Shown here piece by piece: positions 54,123 through 64,000 of a DNA stretch of 64,000 nucleotides (its first letter is position 1; each line of letters opens with the position of its first letter). The stretch comes from Oscheius dolichura (lineage: Eukaryota; Nematoda; Chromadorea; Rhabditida; Rhabditidae). The stretch lies in NCBI GenBank assembly GCA_932521035.1, contig OW051494.1:2776001-2840000 (forward strand), in the 5' to 3' direction. A program made the position numbers and the translations under genes. The notes under the pieces were generated by a model. That model did not search any database and had not been told where the DNA came from. It saw only the letters and a list, made by a program, of their open reading frames with translations.

Positions 54123-56033
54123 TCATCGTCCGATTTTGGCTGTTGCAGCTTGTATCCATGTACCTCGCACCATCCCAGAGGAAACAGATCTTTAGTGCTG
54201 CAAAGGTTATATTATGAACAATTTTTAAAGGCTTACTCAATCTCAAAGAGCTGATCGTAAGAATCTGCCCATCCATCGAAGTGAACGTGCAGAAGACGCC
54301 CTTTTACTCCGACAATACTAGCTGGACAAATCTGAAATATAAACAGATAACAACTACAAATAATTTTACCATGTGATTATCACACATATCGCATGCTTCT
54401 AACTTTGAGCCAACCTGCAAGTTTATTTCATAAAAATGAAAAATCAGCTAACTTTGAAAAGAGCAGCGCGTTGAGGCGATGGTTCTTCTTTGAACAAATA
54501 AGTAGGTGCAGCTTTGGCGCCTGTTTTACGAAGATAGTTCATCCAGCTAAAGTCGTATTCATCTAAATCACATATAGAAGAACTGTGCTAATAGACTAAC
54601 CCTCTGGAGTTTTCAATGGTATTCCATGTGATTCAGCATATCCGACAGGAAAAATGTAAGGTGAAGTGTAGTGCAGAGGAAACGAGTCTTGTTTGATGTC
54701 TGGTCCATCTAAACCGATAATCAAATACCCATCCTAAATAAAAGATACTTTTACAGAAAATGATAACGAACCCGTTTAATGTCCAGCACTGTTGCAACTT
54801 GTAGATCAGACATGGTTGCTCCCAACGGATCCAACAATTCCAGCTTCATTCCTTGTTGCCATGCCGAGGTATCGCTCTGCAATACCATTTTCAAATTGCA
54901 ATATGTTTGTACAATTATCAAGCAAAGGATATTATCAACATACCTTTCCATAGTGACTCATCTGCTCGGGACGGACGTCCATAATGTCGTATTGAGGATC
55001 CTGCTTATTCAACATGGCATCAGCGATTTTTCGTACATGGCGGCGATACTCTGATTTTCCAGCATTTTTGTAGAAATTTAATTGAGCCCATCCAACGGGG
55101 AAAATAAAAAGGCTGTCTTCATCAATCCAGAAGCTACTTTCGGGTCCATACTGGGAGAGATATAATGATTAACATTTGTACCTACTTGTCTATCATCTGG
55201 ATCCCTTTCGCTGCATTCTTCAGGTGTAACTTGCACGCAAACTCGTCTTCCACGTATTTTCATAATACGAGCGGGACGTAATCGAGTCGATTCCAGATTG
55301 TCCAAAAGTTCAACACGTTGGCCAATCTTAAAATTTTCGAATATATACAACGCGTTCAAAAGATACTACCTTGAACTTAGATTGAGTAAGCAACTTCTGC
55401 CTTGTCTGGTAATATATATCTCCTACTGCTCTTATATTTTGAGGATCTGATTCTGGTAGAGAAATCACACTGTTTGCCCTCAACTGATAATATAGGTATG
55501 GCGGCGGGTGGACCTGTTCGTCTTTTCTGAAATAGGTAAAATTAGAATGAGTACGTAAGATATTCACTTATTTTCGGCACTAATCTCTGCTGTATACATT
55601 TTGGGAAAGTCGTATGTTCTGTTCTCTTTAGCAGTATTCACCCAAACTTGTAAGCGTCTGGCACATGTTAGTCTCAGACCCTTGATATCCGGTGAGAAGA
55701 GATTTGCCCAAAAGAAGTTTTGATAATCATCAGGATCTGATTCTACCCAGTGGAAAAGACAACGATATCCAGCAACCTAAACTATAAGAAAGAAAAAAGT
55801 TATATGCATTACTTTTACCACTTCTGCTACCCAAAAAACGTTGACATTGGGATTGACTTCTCTGAATGCATGTACAGGGGCAAATACCTAAACGTTTAAT
55901 AAACATAATACTCAAAAAATTATACCCAAAGAAATCTACATTGTGTGAATGAATCAATGAAATTGGAAAGATCGTCGGGAGCTAAAGCTCTCACCGATAC
56001 GGCACTATCCAAATGTTGAGAATCGAATGCCAT
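54123..56033 (-). CDS. MBT-repeat chromatin protein (LIN-61/L3MBTL type)
   Basis: Multi-exon - strand gene ending YKLQQPKSDDD with stop at 54123-54125. At least four MBT-like units in order: VFWVAEVV..YRCLFHWVESDPDDY; FKIGQRVELLDNLESTRLRP with FWIDEDSLFIFPVGWA; WQQGMKLELLDPLGATMSD with IFPVGYAESHGIPL; and VGSKLEACDMCDNHMICPAS with LHVHFDGWADSYDQLFEID. MBT repeats bind mono- and dimethyl-lysine in histones and repress transcription. C. elegans LIN-61 has four such repeats. The start used here is the ATG at 56031-56033 (MAFDSQHLDSAV). An upstream exon to about 56213 is likely, but its reading frame does not join cleanly (see findings). Confidence 0.88.
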
Positions 56034-57300
56034 TTCTGATAAGTCAATATCTGAAAAATAAGTGATTATTCGAAAGACATACTCTAGTAACTGTATAGAA
56101 ATCTATCCCAAAAATAAGAAGAATCGAAGCCTCGCTGCTTCTTTATTTCCTTGTATAACTGTGCCTTCAAAAACTGCGGCATCTGGAGGAAGAGCCCTAA
56201 ACAGGTTTGTTAGCTAAAAAGAAAAAGAAAAGAATATTGACACGAGCTAGTGGGACGGAAAACACTACAAAATAGACAACAAGTCAACAAATAAGAAACA
56301 CGGTTTGTTTTGCAGAAGCTAATGTCATGCCCGGGAAATGAGTCCAATTCTCTTTGCCGGGAAGAGCACTCATTTGTTCCCTTTTTGCTCTCAACTTGAG
56401 GTGTTTGGGAAAAATCCAGAATCGCCCCCCACTTTAGTCTGGCCCCCCGTGGCCTAACGAGCCCCCCACAAGAGCAAATCAGCCTCAGTGGGTGACAGTT
56501 CTGGATTCTTCTGTGTGGGTGATCAGACTGGAAGGTGGGGAAGGATTGTTTATCCCCTTTGGCCCCCCACAATAGTTAGTGGGTGCTGTTTCTAGAGTCC
56601 CCCTCCAAATCTTCCAGAATAACCCCTCAAAAGTTTGAAAGTGCTCGCCGCACCTCCTTGTCGAACGAGCCCCCCACCCGCTATTGGGGGGTCTAAAGTA
56701 GATTCCGGATTCGTCACCCCTAAGCCTAAGCAGCAACACACAACACAAATAAACTACACAACAATGAATTTATGCCAAAAACGCGCTATAGTCCATTTCC
56801 AGCGGACATTCCACGAATTCAAATTTGGCGGCGCGTCTCCGCTACGGGACCATGTTAGAAAGCTTCCTGGTACCGTAACGGAAAGGTTTTTCCGAGGAAT
56901 ATTCGTTGGAAATGTAACGGATATGTCACGAGATTTAAAGGTCTGTCGCGCCTCCGATGTGGGACCAGCCTTCTTTCGACATGGTCCCGCAACGGAGATG
57001 TGCCGCGAAATTTGAATTCGTGACATATGGGTTGGAAACGGACTATAATAAATGAAATACCGCGCAGCTGCGTATCATTTTTTGCTGTTGCGCAGCCGCG
57101 CGTCAAAATTTGGAAATTTGACCTGGTGGGGGCTCGTTCGTACAGGCCGTGGGGGGTCGCAAAAGTCTTCCCAAAGAGGGTGACTGTTGAATCATCCCGG
57201 GTGTTTTGTTATTATTCTGCTTTCAACCGTTGGATTTACATTTGATCCCTTTTGAAATAAAAATCAAGTTATCGATATATCCGAAAATCGTCCATTCACT
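56034..57300. other. Intergenic with MITE; no gene seen
   Basis: Holds possible 5' exons of the MBT gene (to about 56213), a C-rich stretch with several CCCCCC runs at 56440-56700, and a MITE at 56787-57047. Further palindromic GC sequence lies at 57058-57106. Open frames here come from these repeats. Confidence 0.5.
56787..57047. repeat. MITE-like palindromic element, longer copy
   Basis: Starts TATAGTCCATTTCCAGCGGA and ends with the matching inverted GGAAACGGACTATA. The first ~120 bp match the element at 61039-61173. Internally it contains further inverted GGACCATGTT/AACATGGTCC-like parts. Non-coding. Confidence 0.8.
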
Positions 57301-57673
57301 ATGGACCATTTTCCCTATCCGGTTACTAAAATCGGCCTTTCTACTCCTGTCGTATCGCAAAACAATGTTGATCAGAAAATTCTCGAGAACCGTCAGCAGC
57401 TAAACGAGGTTTGCTGTTTGCACTCTTTGAGGAAAGAAGCAACCGTAGGTGATGTCGGTGATGCGCTCCAATATTGGTATGATGTCAGAACGCAGTGAGC
57501 GTCTTCATGCTTTGGCTTCACGGGCTGAAGTCCTGGATATGAGCGCCTGTACCTACCAGAAAACGGCTCATCAAGTCTGCGAGTCTCGTATTCGCAAACG
57601 TCTTCCCAAAATTGTGCTGGGAATCATCTTCTTCGTCTGCGTTGTTTCTAGCATCGGATATGCTCTCCTCTAA
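57301..57673 (+). CDS. R-SNARE of VAMP/synaptobrevin family
   Basis: Two exons, 57301-57408 and 57449-57673, with a 40-bp intron; 110 residues. It starts MDHFPYPVTKIG. The SNARE motif runs from ILENRQQLNEVMSV through MRSNIGMMSERSERLHALAS to VLDMSACTYQKTA; the Arg in MSVMRSN sits at the zero-layer position of R-SNAREs. After a basic stretch (RIRKRLPK) comes a C-terminal membrane anchor, IVLGIIFFVCVVSSIGYALL. Expected role: vesicle fusion. Which VAMP subgroup it belongs to is not clear. Confidence 0.88.
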
Positions 57674-58040
57674 GGCCCGGTCTGGCTCGCTCATGCAACA
57701 TTTGCGTTTTCCACACAAACGAAAGCAGTAAACGAGTATAGATTCAGCATGTTTTTGTTATTTGCTATTATGTTTCTCATAATTTTCAGTTGTTACTGTT
57801 GGCACGTGAAAATCCGTCGTTATCACCGGATTTTCCAGTTCCCCTTAGTTTGAACATCTTGTTTCAGAATCAGAACCTGTGCTTTTATTCCTCGACCATT
57901 TCTATCCACTTTCTGTTGCAGAAATTAATTTAACGAATAAGAAGCTTATGGACATTTCATTGAAATACCCGTCAAAGTATAGACTACAATACAATGGATA
58001 AAAAGGTGTAAATACATAAGTAGATTGTCAAACTTAAAAT

Positions 58041-59429
58041 CTACTTTCGCTTTCCTGAAGGGGCTGTCACTGCCTTTTTCTTCGTCTTCGGTGCTCCTCC
58101 ACCAAGCCAATTGGCCATCATTTCTCCTACATCAGGCATATCCATCTTGGGCATTGACATTTGTTCCATTTCTTTTTGTAGTTGAGGATCATTAGCAGCC
58201 ATCCTATAAACATAATTCAATTTTTCTAACACTAGCTCAGCTTTATCTTACAAGGGAACTTTTTCAAAAAGCGATGGGTTCCTGTGTACTGAAGTACATC
58301 ACTCGATAGAGAATCAAAATTTATCTATGATTCCGAAGTCAGGAAGTGCCTAATGCACCCTGTCATGCAGCAACACATATAGGGAAAGACTTGGGAAATT
58401 TTCAAAGAAATTCCTTTGCAAAATGAAAGCGACCGCTCAAAAGAAGTGAGCCAGAAAAAAGGGCAAAGAAACGCAACCGAGACCGAACTTGGGTCTGTAC
58501 AACCATAGCCCAAACTTTTACCTGTTGAGCCATGATGCCGCTTGGGAATGGATAAAATTAGAGCAATGATGTTCTTTTGTACAGTATGAGGAAAATGTCA
58601 CAGGGCGCGTTAGGCACTTCCTGACACCAGCGTCTTGTACAACTTTTCATTCTCTATCTAATGGTGTACTTTGTTTGGCAAGAACGCATCGCTTACTGAA
58701 AAAGTTCCCTTGTTAATTTTAAATTACGTTAGTGGGATCGCTATGCACACTAGCTCAATAGTATAATTCAAATACGACCCTATGAAAATGTAACATACTT
58801 GGGAATAATAAGCATTATGACGAGTGGAACTGCAATCATTAAAACCATGGGGCTCATAAGCATATCGGTTACTCTCCACTCTTCTCTCTTTCGGAAGAAG
58901 CGAGTAGCTTCACGTGCGGTCATTTTCAAGGGATATGGTAGTTGATTCACTTGATTGGGCTGTAATTGGTAGGTAACTATATCTGTAAAGTTCTTACCTG
59001 AAGAAGACTGAGTTTACGAGCACGGAATTTTCCTTTAGAGGAAATATCAATACGTATAGGCTCGAAAACAAAATCAACATTTTCGACCTAAAGATTAAAT
59101 TAAAGAAAGAAAATGGCATTCAAAACCTGGACAATGTAACTTCCGCTGGGGACATTATCAATAACAAAGGAGCCATCTTGCCGCACAAAACCAATATACT
59201 GACCGTGGTTGAGCAGTACGCGTGATTCAATAGCCCATTTACCACTATGTGGAGAAGACGGTAAAATTACCTTAAAAATATTCAATATAATGAAAAACTT
59301 TGCCGGTGTAAATAATAATTTTAAAAAAAAACATACATCGCCTTCTACCCGAAATACTTGGGAGTCGCTCACTACCCCCTCTTCTGAGCACCAAACCATT
59401 ATTGGGAGGAATAATAACAATTTCCACAT
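58041..59429 (-). CDS. emc-7: ER membrane protein complex subunit 7 (EMC7)
   Basis: Starts MWKLLLFLPIMVWCSEE (signal peptide) and ends APSGKRK. The lumenal beta-sandwich has GQYIGFVRQDGSFVIDNVPSG and SYIVQV. A YPLKMTARE segment follows, then a membrane segment (LMSPMVLMIAVPLVIMLIIPK), then the cytosolic tail MPKMDMPDVGEMMANWLGGG, as in EMC7 of animals. The EMC inserts tail-anchored and multipass proteins into the ER. The intron in the tail region contains a 462-bp MITE. It lies 322 bp downstream of ARPC4 on the same strand. Confidence 0.93.
58251..58712. repeat. MITE with ~115-bp terminal inverted repeats in EMC7 intron
   Basis: CAAGGGAACTTTTTCA at 58251 is matched in inverse at 58712, and the arms stay similar for ~115 bp. 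TTA flanks both ends, consistent with a 3-bp target duplication as made by PIF/Harbinger-type transposases. No coding capacity. Confidence 0.8.
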
Positions 59430-59751
59430 CTGAACTAAATTTAGAACTTTAGCTAAACTCTGAGGTAGTGAATAGGAAATTTGCTATTTAGGTCACATTG
59501 CAAAAAAAAATAAGAATATATTTATCTAAATGAACATGTTTAAATTTAAGTGAACGGGTTATATGCAAGAAATAAATAAGACAATGTTTGTAAAGCATGG
59601 AAAATACACATTCAAGATACGGACAGTGTGCTGTAAGATATGCGGACAGAATTACAAAAACAGAATAACTGAATTAGAAATCAACACGGCTAACAGTACC
59701 ATTCGGGAATCACTAAGGCAGTGTGAACGAAAACCGGTAATTTGCATCGCC

Positions 59752-60496
59752 TTAGTTAAAACGTTTGAGAAATTCTTCAGCCGAAACACGGGCTCTTGCA
59801 TTCAAAGCCAGTTTCATGTCGCTAATTTCCTACAAGCCGAGTAAGTAAAAAGAACAAATAAACTTACTTTGTCGATTTCTTGCATGAAATGTAACAAAAA
59901 GTCAACGAGTTTATGTTTATACATCGTTTCAGTATGAGTCGCGGTGATAAGAAAAGAAATATCATAACCTAAGCAAATATAGTACACAAATAAACAAATA
60001 CAAACCTTCTATTGGTTTTCGCCTGAGAACAAAGAAATTGTCAGCACGTTGGCACATGAAACGAGTAAACTTCTTACATAGAATTTTTTCTATTTCGTCC
60101 GATTGTTTAATGGCAATAGACATTCTAAATAAATAGGGGGATATATTAATTTTAACTTGTCGGCCTACCTCACAGAATTTACCGATGGTTCAATTAACAC
60201 TCGCTCCTGTTTATTACGAGCTATCACTACTTTGTTCATGAGAAGTTCTTTCGAGGTTTGTACTTCTACCTAAAGCTTAATTTATATAATAAAACAAAGA
60301 AATCATACCTCTGGCTTGTTATGTCGTTCAACAACTTGTGAACTAAATTGCTCGAGACATAATGCAGCGTTCAAAGTGTGTCTTACTGCATCTAAATAAG
60401 GTTGAAGAGTAGCACTCTAAAATAAATATAAGTAATCGTTGAAATAAGGTCGATTTTGTTGTTCACATATGAAAAAAAGAGAACAACTTACCATAA
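59752..60496 (-). CDS. Arp2/3 complex subunit 4 (ARPC4, p20)
   Basis: The start codon is alone in its exon (ATG at 60494-60496, directly followed by GTAAG). The next exon reads [20 protein letters not shown]. Signatures: [60 protein letters not shown], and [20 protein letters not shown] before the end LKRFN. This matches ARPC4 across its whole length. The subunit is part of the Arp2/3 core that nucleates branched actin. A first exon that codes only Met also occurs in mammalian ARPC4, so it may be ancestral. Confidence 0.96.
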
Positions 60497-61038
60497 CTTC
60501 CACGAAATTATTCCAGATCCAGAACCCTGAAAGATAAACATCTATGACATAAATTTATAAAAGAAAAACAGAAAGCACACGCTAAACCATAAAATAGAGA
60601 GCGGAATGGCTCATACATCAAGAGCGTGCGATTGCGAGAGACACCAGACACAACTCGGGTGGGGCACTCATACAGCAACTGGATTTCAATCGCTAGCCTT
60701 ATGCAAAGTAAAAGAAGATCAAATACGAAAATTAGACTCAAATTTCATAGAAAGGTACTATATAGTCTGTTTCAAATGGAAATGTGTTTCGCGTGCCAGG
60801 ACCCCTTCAAATTTTGCAAAAGCAATTTCTTCAAAATTTTTCGATATTCGGATTTGACATAGACTTCGATCATTTTTATATTTTTTGGGTAGATAATAAT
60901 TCAAGTAGGCAAATGCAGTGATAAAAACAAGTGAAACATGTGCAAATGCGCAAAAAAATTAATTTTTTTAATGCATGCCAAACTGTCGGGTTGGACCATC
61001 TAGACGGCCAAGTTGCCCCATCGACCACTTATTTATCC

Positions 61039-61173
61039 TATAGTCCATTTCCAACGGATATTCCACGGATTCAAATTTGGCGGCGCGTCTCCGCTGCGGG
61101 ACCATGTTAGAAAGCTTCCTGGTCCCGTAGCGGAGAGGTTTTTCCGAGGAATATCCGTTGGAAATGGACTGTA
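61039..61173. repeat. MITE-like palindromic element, short copy
   Basis: 135 bp with TATAGTCCATTTCCAACGGA at one end and its complement at the other. The interior is also palindromic (CTCCGCTGCGGGACCA with TGGTCCCGTAGCGGAG), so the whole element folds into one hairpin. It is the same family as 56787-57047. Confidence 0.85.
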
Positions 61174-64000
61174 ATACATTTCCATTTAAAATGGACTATA
61201 TATATGAGAAGTATAACAGAAGTAGAAGAAGATCAACCTTATATCAACAAAGAGTCAGGGCTATTTCAAGGCTATTGCAATTATTTCGTTTTACTGATTA
61301 TACTTGATGTCACCAGCAATTTAGCTCGCTAATAAACTAGACAAACAAGACAATAACCAGTGGATCAGTTGTAAAGAAACCTTTTTTTGTCATAAACTTC
61401 ACAATCAACAGAAGAGACTTCATACCCGAACTTGGCACCATGGAATACAATCAATGAGCAAGTCTTTCTAAAGTGTAAGTCTGTATAGTCTCGCCAATGT
61501 TCTTGTCATCGAACTCCTTGGGTTCATTTTCCTTTCCTCATTGGGTTTACTCTCCTCTCAAGGGATTCAATTTCTCCAGCCAAAACCCCCCTATCTGACT
61601 TTATAATCACAGCCGGGAGCGCTTTGTTTGCCCGTTGTTTCGATTGTCTTTCTTTGTTTTCTTCTAAAAGAATGTTCTTCTCTTCAAAACGTCTGTGCCT
61701 CTGAGGAATAGCTCTATGTGAGTGAGTCAATCATGAGCCATGCCTTTTACATAAAACGATATATCTCCATCAGCTAAGAATGAAGACTCTCGGAAGCAAG
61801 AGATGACGAAAGGACGGATCACAGCAATAACAGATCCGCGGTTTCTGTGGTCAGCGAAACACTCAAAAAAGGACAATTTCGCAAGCCCTCTGGGAATCGT
61901 TTGGAGAAGGCTTATGGCCGCCGGACGTCTACCAAGCCGGAAGGCCGTTCAGCTAGTCAGTCTTTCAGCTCGATGTCTTGTCCTTTTCAGAGTGGCATTG
62001 CCTTCTAAAAACAGGACTGGTTTTTTTTCTTCATATATTTTCTCAATTTGACACTTTCAGTTACACACTATTGACGTCCACTTTACTGTATATTACTGAT
62101 TTTTGTTGTTATTGGCAGTTCGCACTTATTATTTTACATACGTCAGCGGCTGAAGCAAGCAATTATCTTTGATCAGCTCCCTTTGGCTTATGAAAGAGCA
62201 GGCCTTCTAATTCTCATTCTTTACTGGACAAAGTCTTCTTCCATGAAACGGATTGAAATATCTCTAATGACGGCGTAATAACGGCCCACTTTCTGTAAAT
62301 GAGAAATGTTGTGTTATTCTCATTGTCCAGAGAATTGCTTAACGTCAGTATGATGAGATGACGGCGAGAGGGAAAGGAGAGTGAAAGAGAGAGTTCCCCC
62401 AACTGGAGGGTGCAGAGGACCAGAGGATCGATGGACGACGGCACTCCACACAAGGCAACCCCAGTAGTCCTCAAGCCTCTGTGATTCATCTTCTTCTCAT
62501 TATGTCTCTTTGCCCCTCTGTCCGTGGTACACCCTGTTTATTCCCCATGATTGCTGCTAATTTGCAATAATATCATCTTTTGTCAACATGAGCACGCCAA
62601 CTGCTCATCTGTATGAAACAGCTGCTACTAGGTATTTTATTCATATCGAGAATATTCACAATGACTCAAGTTTGATAACCGAACAAGGAGTGTTGTTGGT
62701 TACGCGAATCAGGTAGAACACTTTATACGCGAGTGGGTCGTTGGGCTACTTCGGGCATCTGTCCAATAGCACTCCCATTCAACTGCATCCCTCTTCCCCG
62801 AAAAAAATTCCCATTTACTAAACCATATATATTCTTTTTTTAGCTAGATCTTCAAAATCTTTTCTCTCAATCAAAGCCTCCAATCATAGTTCGTTTCATT
62901 TTTGATGTCTTCGCCATAATCTTCCCATTATCGGAAATATTCCCATCTTTTTGCAGCTGGCATGCCAAAAATCGGTTTCTTCTCCCTCGTATAACCTACA
63001 TCCTCTGGGGAATAGAAACCAGCAAAACAAGAAGAAAAAGAAGGAATTAAAAAGACAAACGGCTGTTTAGCAATTACCCCCAGCACAATTGGAATACATT
63101 CAACAATTTTTCAACCCTCAAAGTTGGCTACAAATGAAGAAATTAGCGTGGGTGACTGCTAAACTCATTAGCCAGCGAGCATATAGCTCTCTTCAGCCAT
63201 TGTCCATCGATCTTCGTCAAACTTTTTTCTTGTATTTACCAGAAAGCCATCCAATGGTAATGAAGAGGCTCGTTGTTGCCGGATAACAAGAGTCCTCCCA
63301 TATGAACACGGAATTCTTTACCAGAACTTCGTCATTTGTTTTTACCTCCATATTTCTTATTTTAATTTTATTCTATATTTCCTAGAAGTTGCTTCCATTG
63401 GAAGATACCTTGCCATCCCCACGTGGCGTGCCACCGACTCCTTTATTTTCATCCTCCCCCTCTGCCAAAATGCATCCTCTTCCAAAAATGTATGGCATCC
63501 ACTGTCAATCTTCGTCCTCCCCCTCTTCATGTTGCCATTTGCTCCCCCTTGTATAGGGAATCCTCCCGTCTCTGCTTCCAGGAGGCGCGCGCCTCACGGG
63601 ATGCCTCCTCCTCGGCCGGCCGTAGGATTAATCCGTTTACTCCGTGCTGTCCTTCTTCCTTCTTTTAAAGCATTTTCCGTCTGTTTACTATTCAAAAAAG
63701 CTGACTTCCTTCCTTCCTTCCTCTTTTTTATTGTCTGCTTGTTTCCCACTTCGGTTTCGTCTCGCCCCCTCGAGTCCATGGAGCGGGCACGTGATCCAGA
63801 GGATTTCAACACCCGTCCCAGGGTTTTAGAAGAACACTGCAAGAGAAGAAAAAAGGAGAAGAAGAAGCCATACGGGCCGGAGGAAATGAACAGCCCGTAA
63901 TTATCATTGGCAGGAGGGGGACTTCATCCTCCTTCTAATCAATTCTGCTCCCTTCCCGCTCTCCCCCCGTTTGTTCTCAAAAATCTCTTCCTTCCCCCCG
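61174..64000. other. No gene seen
   Basis: About 2.8 kb of AT-rich then pyrimidine-rich sequence. Short open frames lack domains and do not connect by splicing. A frame at 63776-63898 is rich in Lys/Arg/Glu and could be part of a gene continuing beyond the window, but nothing supports this. Confidence 0.45.

Noticed and set aside
56635-57106. Open frames on both strands near 57 kb
   Set aside because: They lie within the MITE and adjacent palindromic repeat, not in genes.
63529-63900. 123-codon frame at the right edge
   Set aside because: Low complexity; only the last ~40 codons look protein-like and nothing confirms them.

Overview
The window is nuclear DNA of a nematode. The main evidence is a giant MUA-3-type apical matrix receptor, which belongs to a nematode epidermal attachment system. 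Supporting evidence is a set of compact genes with tiny introns (mostly 35-50 bp, one apparently 22 bp), closely spaced same-strand genes that look like an operon, an F-box gene of the divergent nematode kind, and many small palindromic (MITE-like) repeats. The species cannot be told from the sequence. Gene models below were made by reading frames across GT-AG introns by eye.

Layout. 1-17 kb (+): most of mua-3, open at the left edge: LDLa modules, about 53 EGF-like modules, one vWA, two SEA, one membrane helix and a cytoplasmic tail. 17.9-18.7 kb (-): an unidentified Ser/Pro-rich gene. 18.7-22.8 kb: no gene seen. 22.8-26.4 kb (-): PP2A methylesterase PPME1 and a PRDM9/SET-17-like PR/SET methyltransferase, separated by a foldback repeat. 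27.4-29.2 kb (+): UFC1, with a tRNA-Arg(CCG), a foldback element and a 34-base C run in its second intron. 31.3-35.0 kb (+): an R3H-domain protein (R3HDM/encore type) and mitochondrial ribosomal protein uL18m. 35.2-40.7 kb (-): RPRD1/CIDS, DRG1, TM2D2 and AP-2 mu, head to tail with gaps of 127-238 bp, a candidate operon.

41.3-45.4 kb: an inverted duplication. Each arm carries a copy of an unknown gene coding for an RS-rich, coiled-coil protein; the right copy has lost its middle. Between the arms lie a complete F-box gene, a fragment of a Maverick/Polinton-type cysteine protease, and tRNA-derived fragments.

46.0-49.7 kb (-): a caudal/pal-1 homeobox gene in seven exons, followed upstream by about 2.7 kb without genes and with a recurring short motif. 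52.4-53.3 kb (-): ARL6/BBS3, with a perfect RFX X-box about 640 bp upstream. 54.1-56.0 kb (-): an MBT-repeat protein (LIN-61 type). 57.3 kb (+): a small R-SNARE. 58.0-60.5 kb (-): EMC7 and ARPC4. 60.5-64 kb: no gene seen apart from a MITE.

Most genes are housekeeping (trafficking: AP-2 mu, R-SNARE, EMC7; cytoskeleton: ARPC4; gene expression: RPRD1, DRG1, MBT, SET) and are linked by position rather than by one pathway. The parts that look evolutionarily young are the 41-45 kb inverted duplication and the palindromic repeats.
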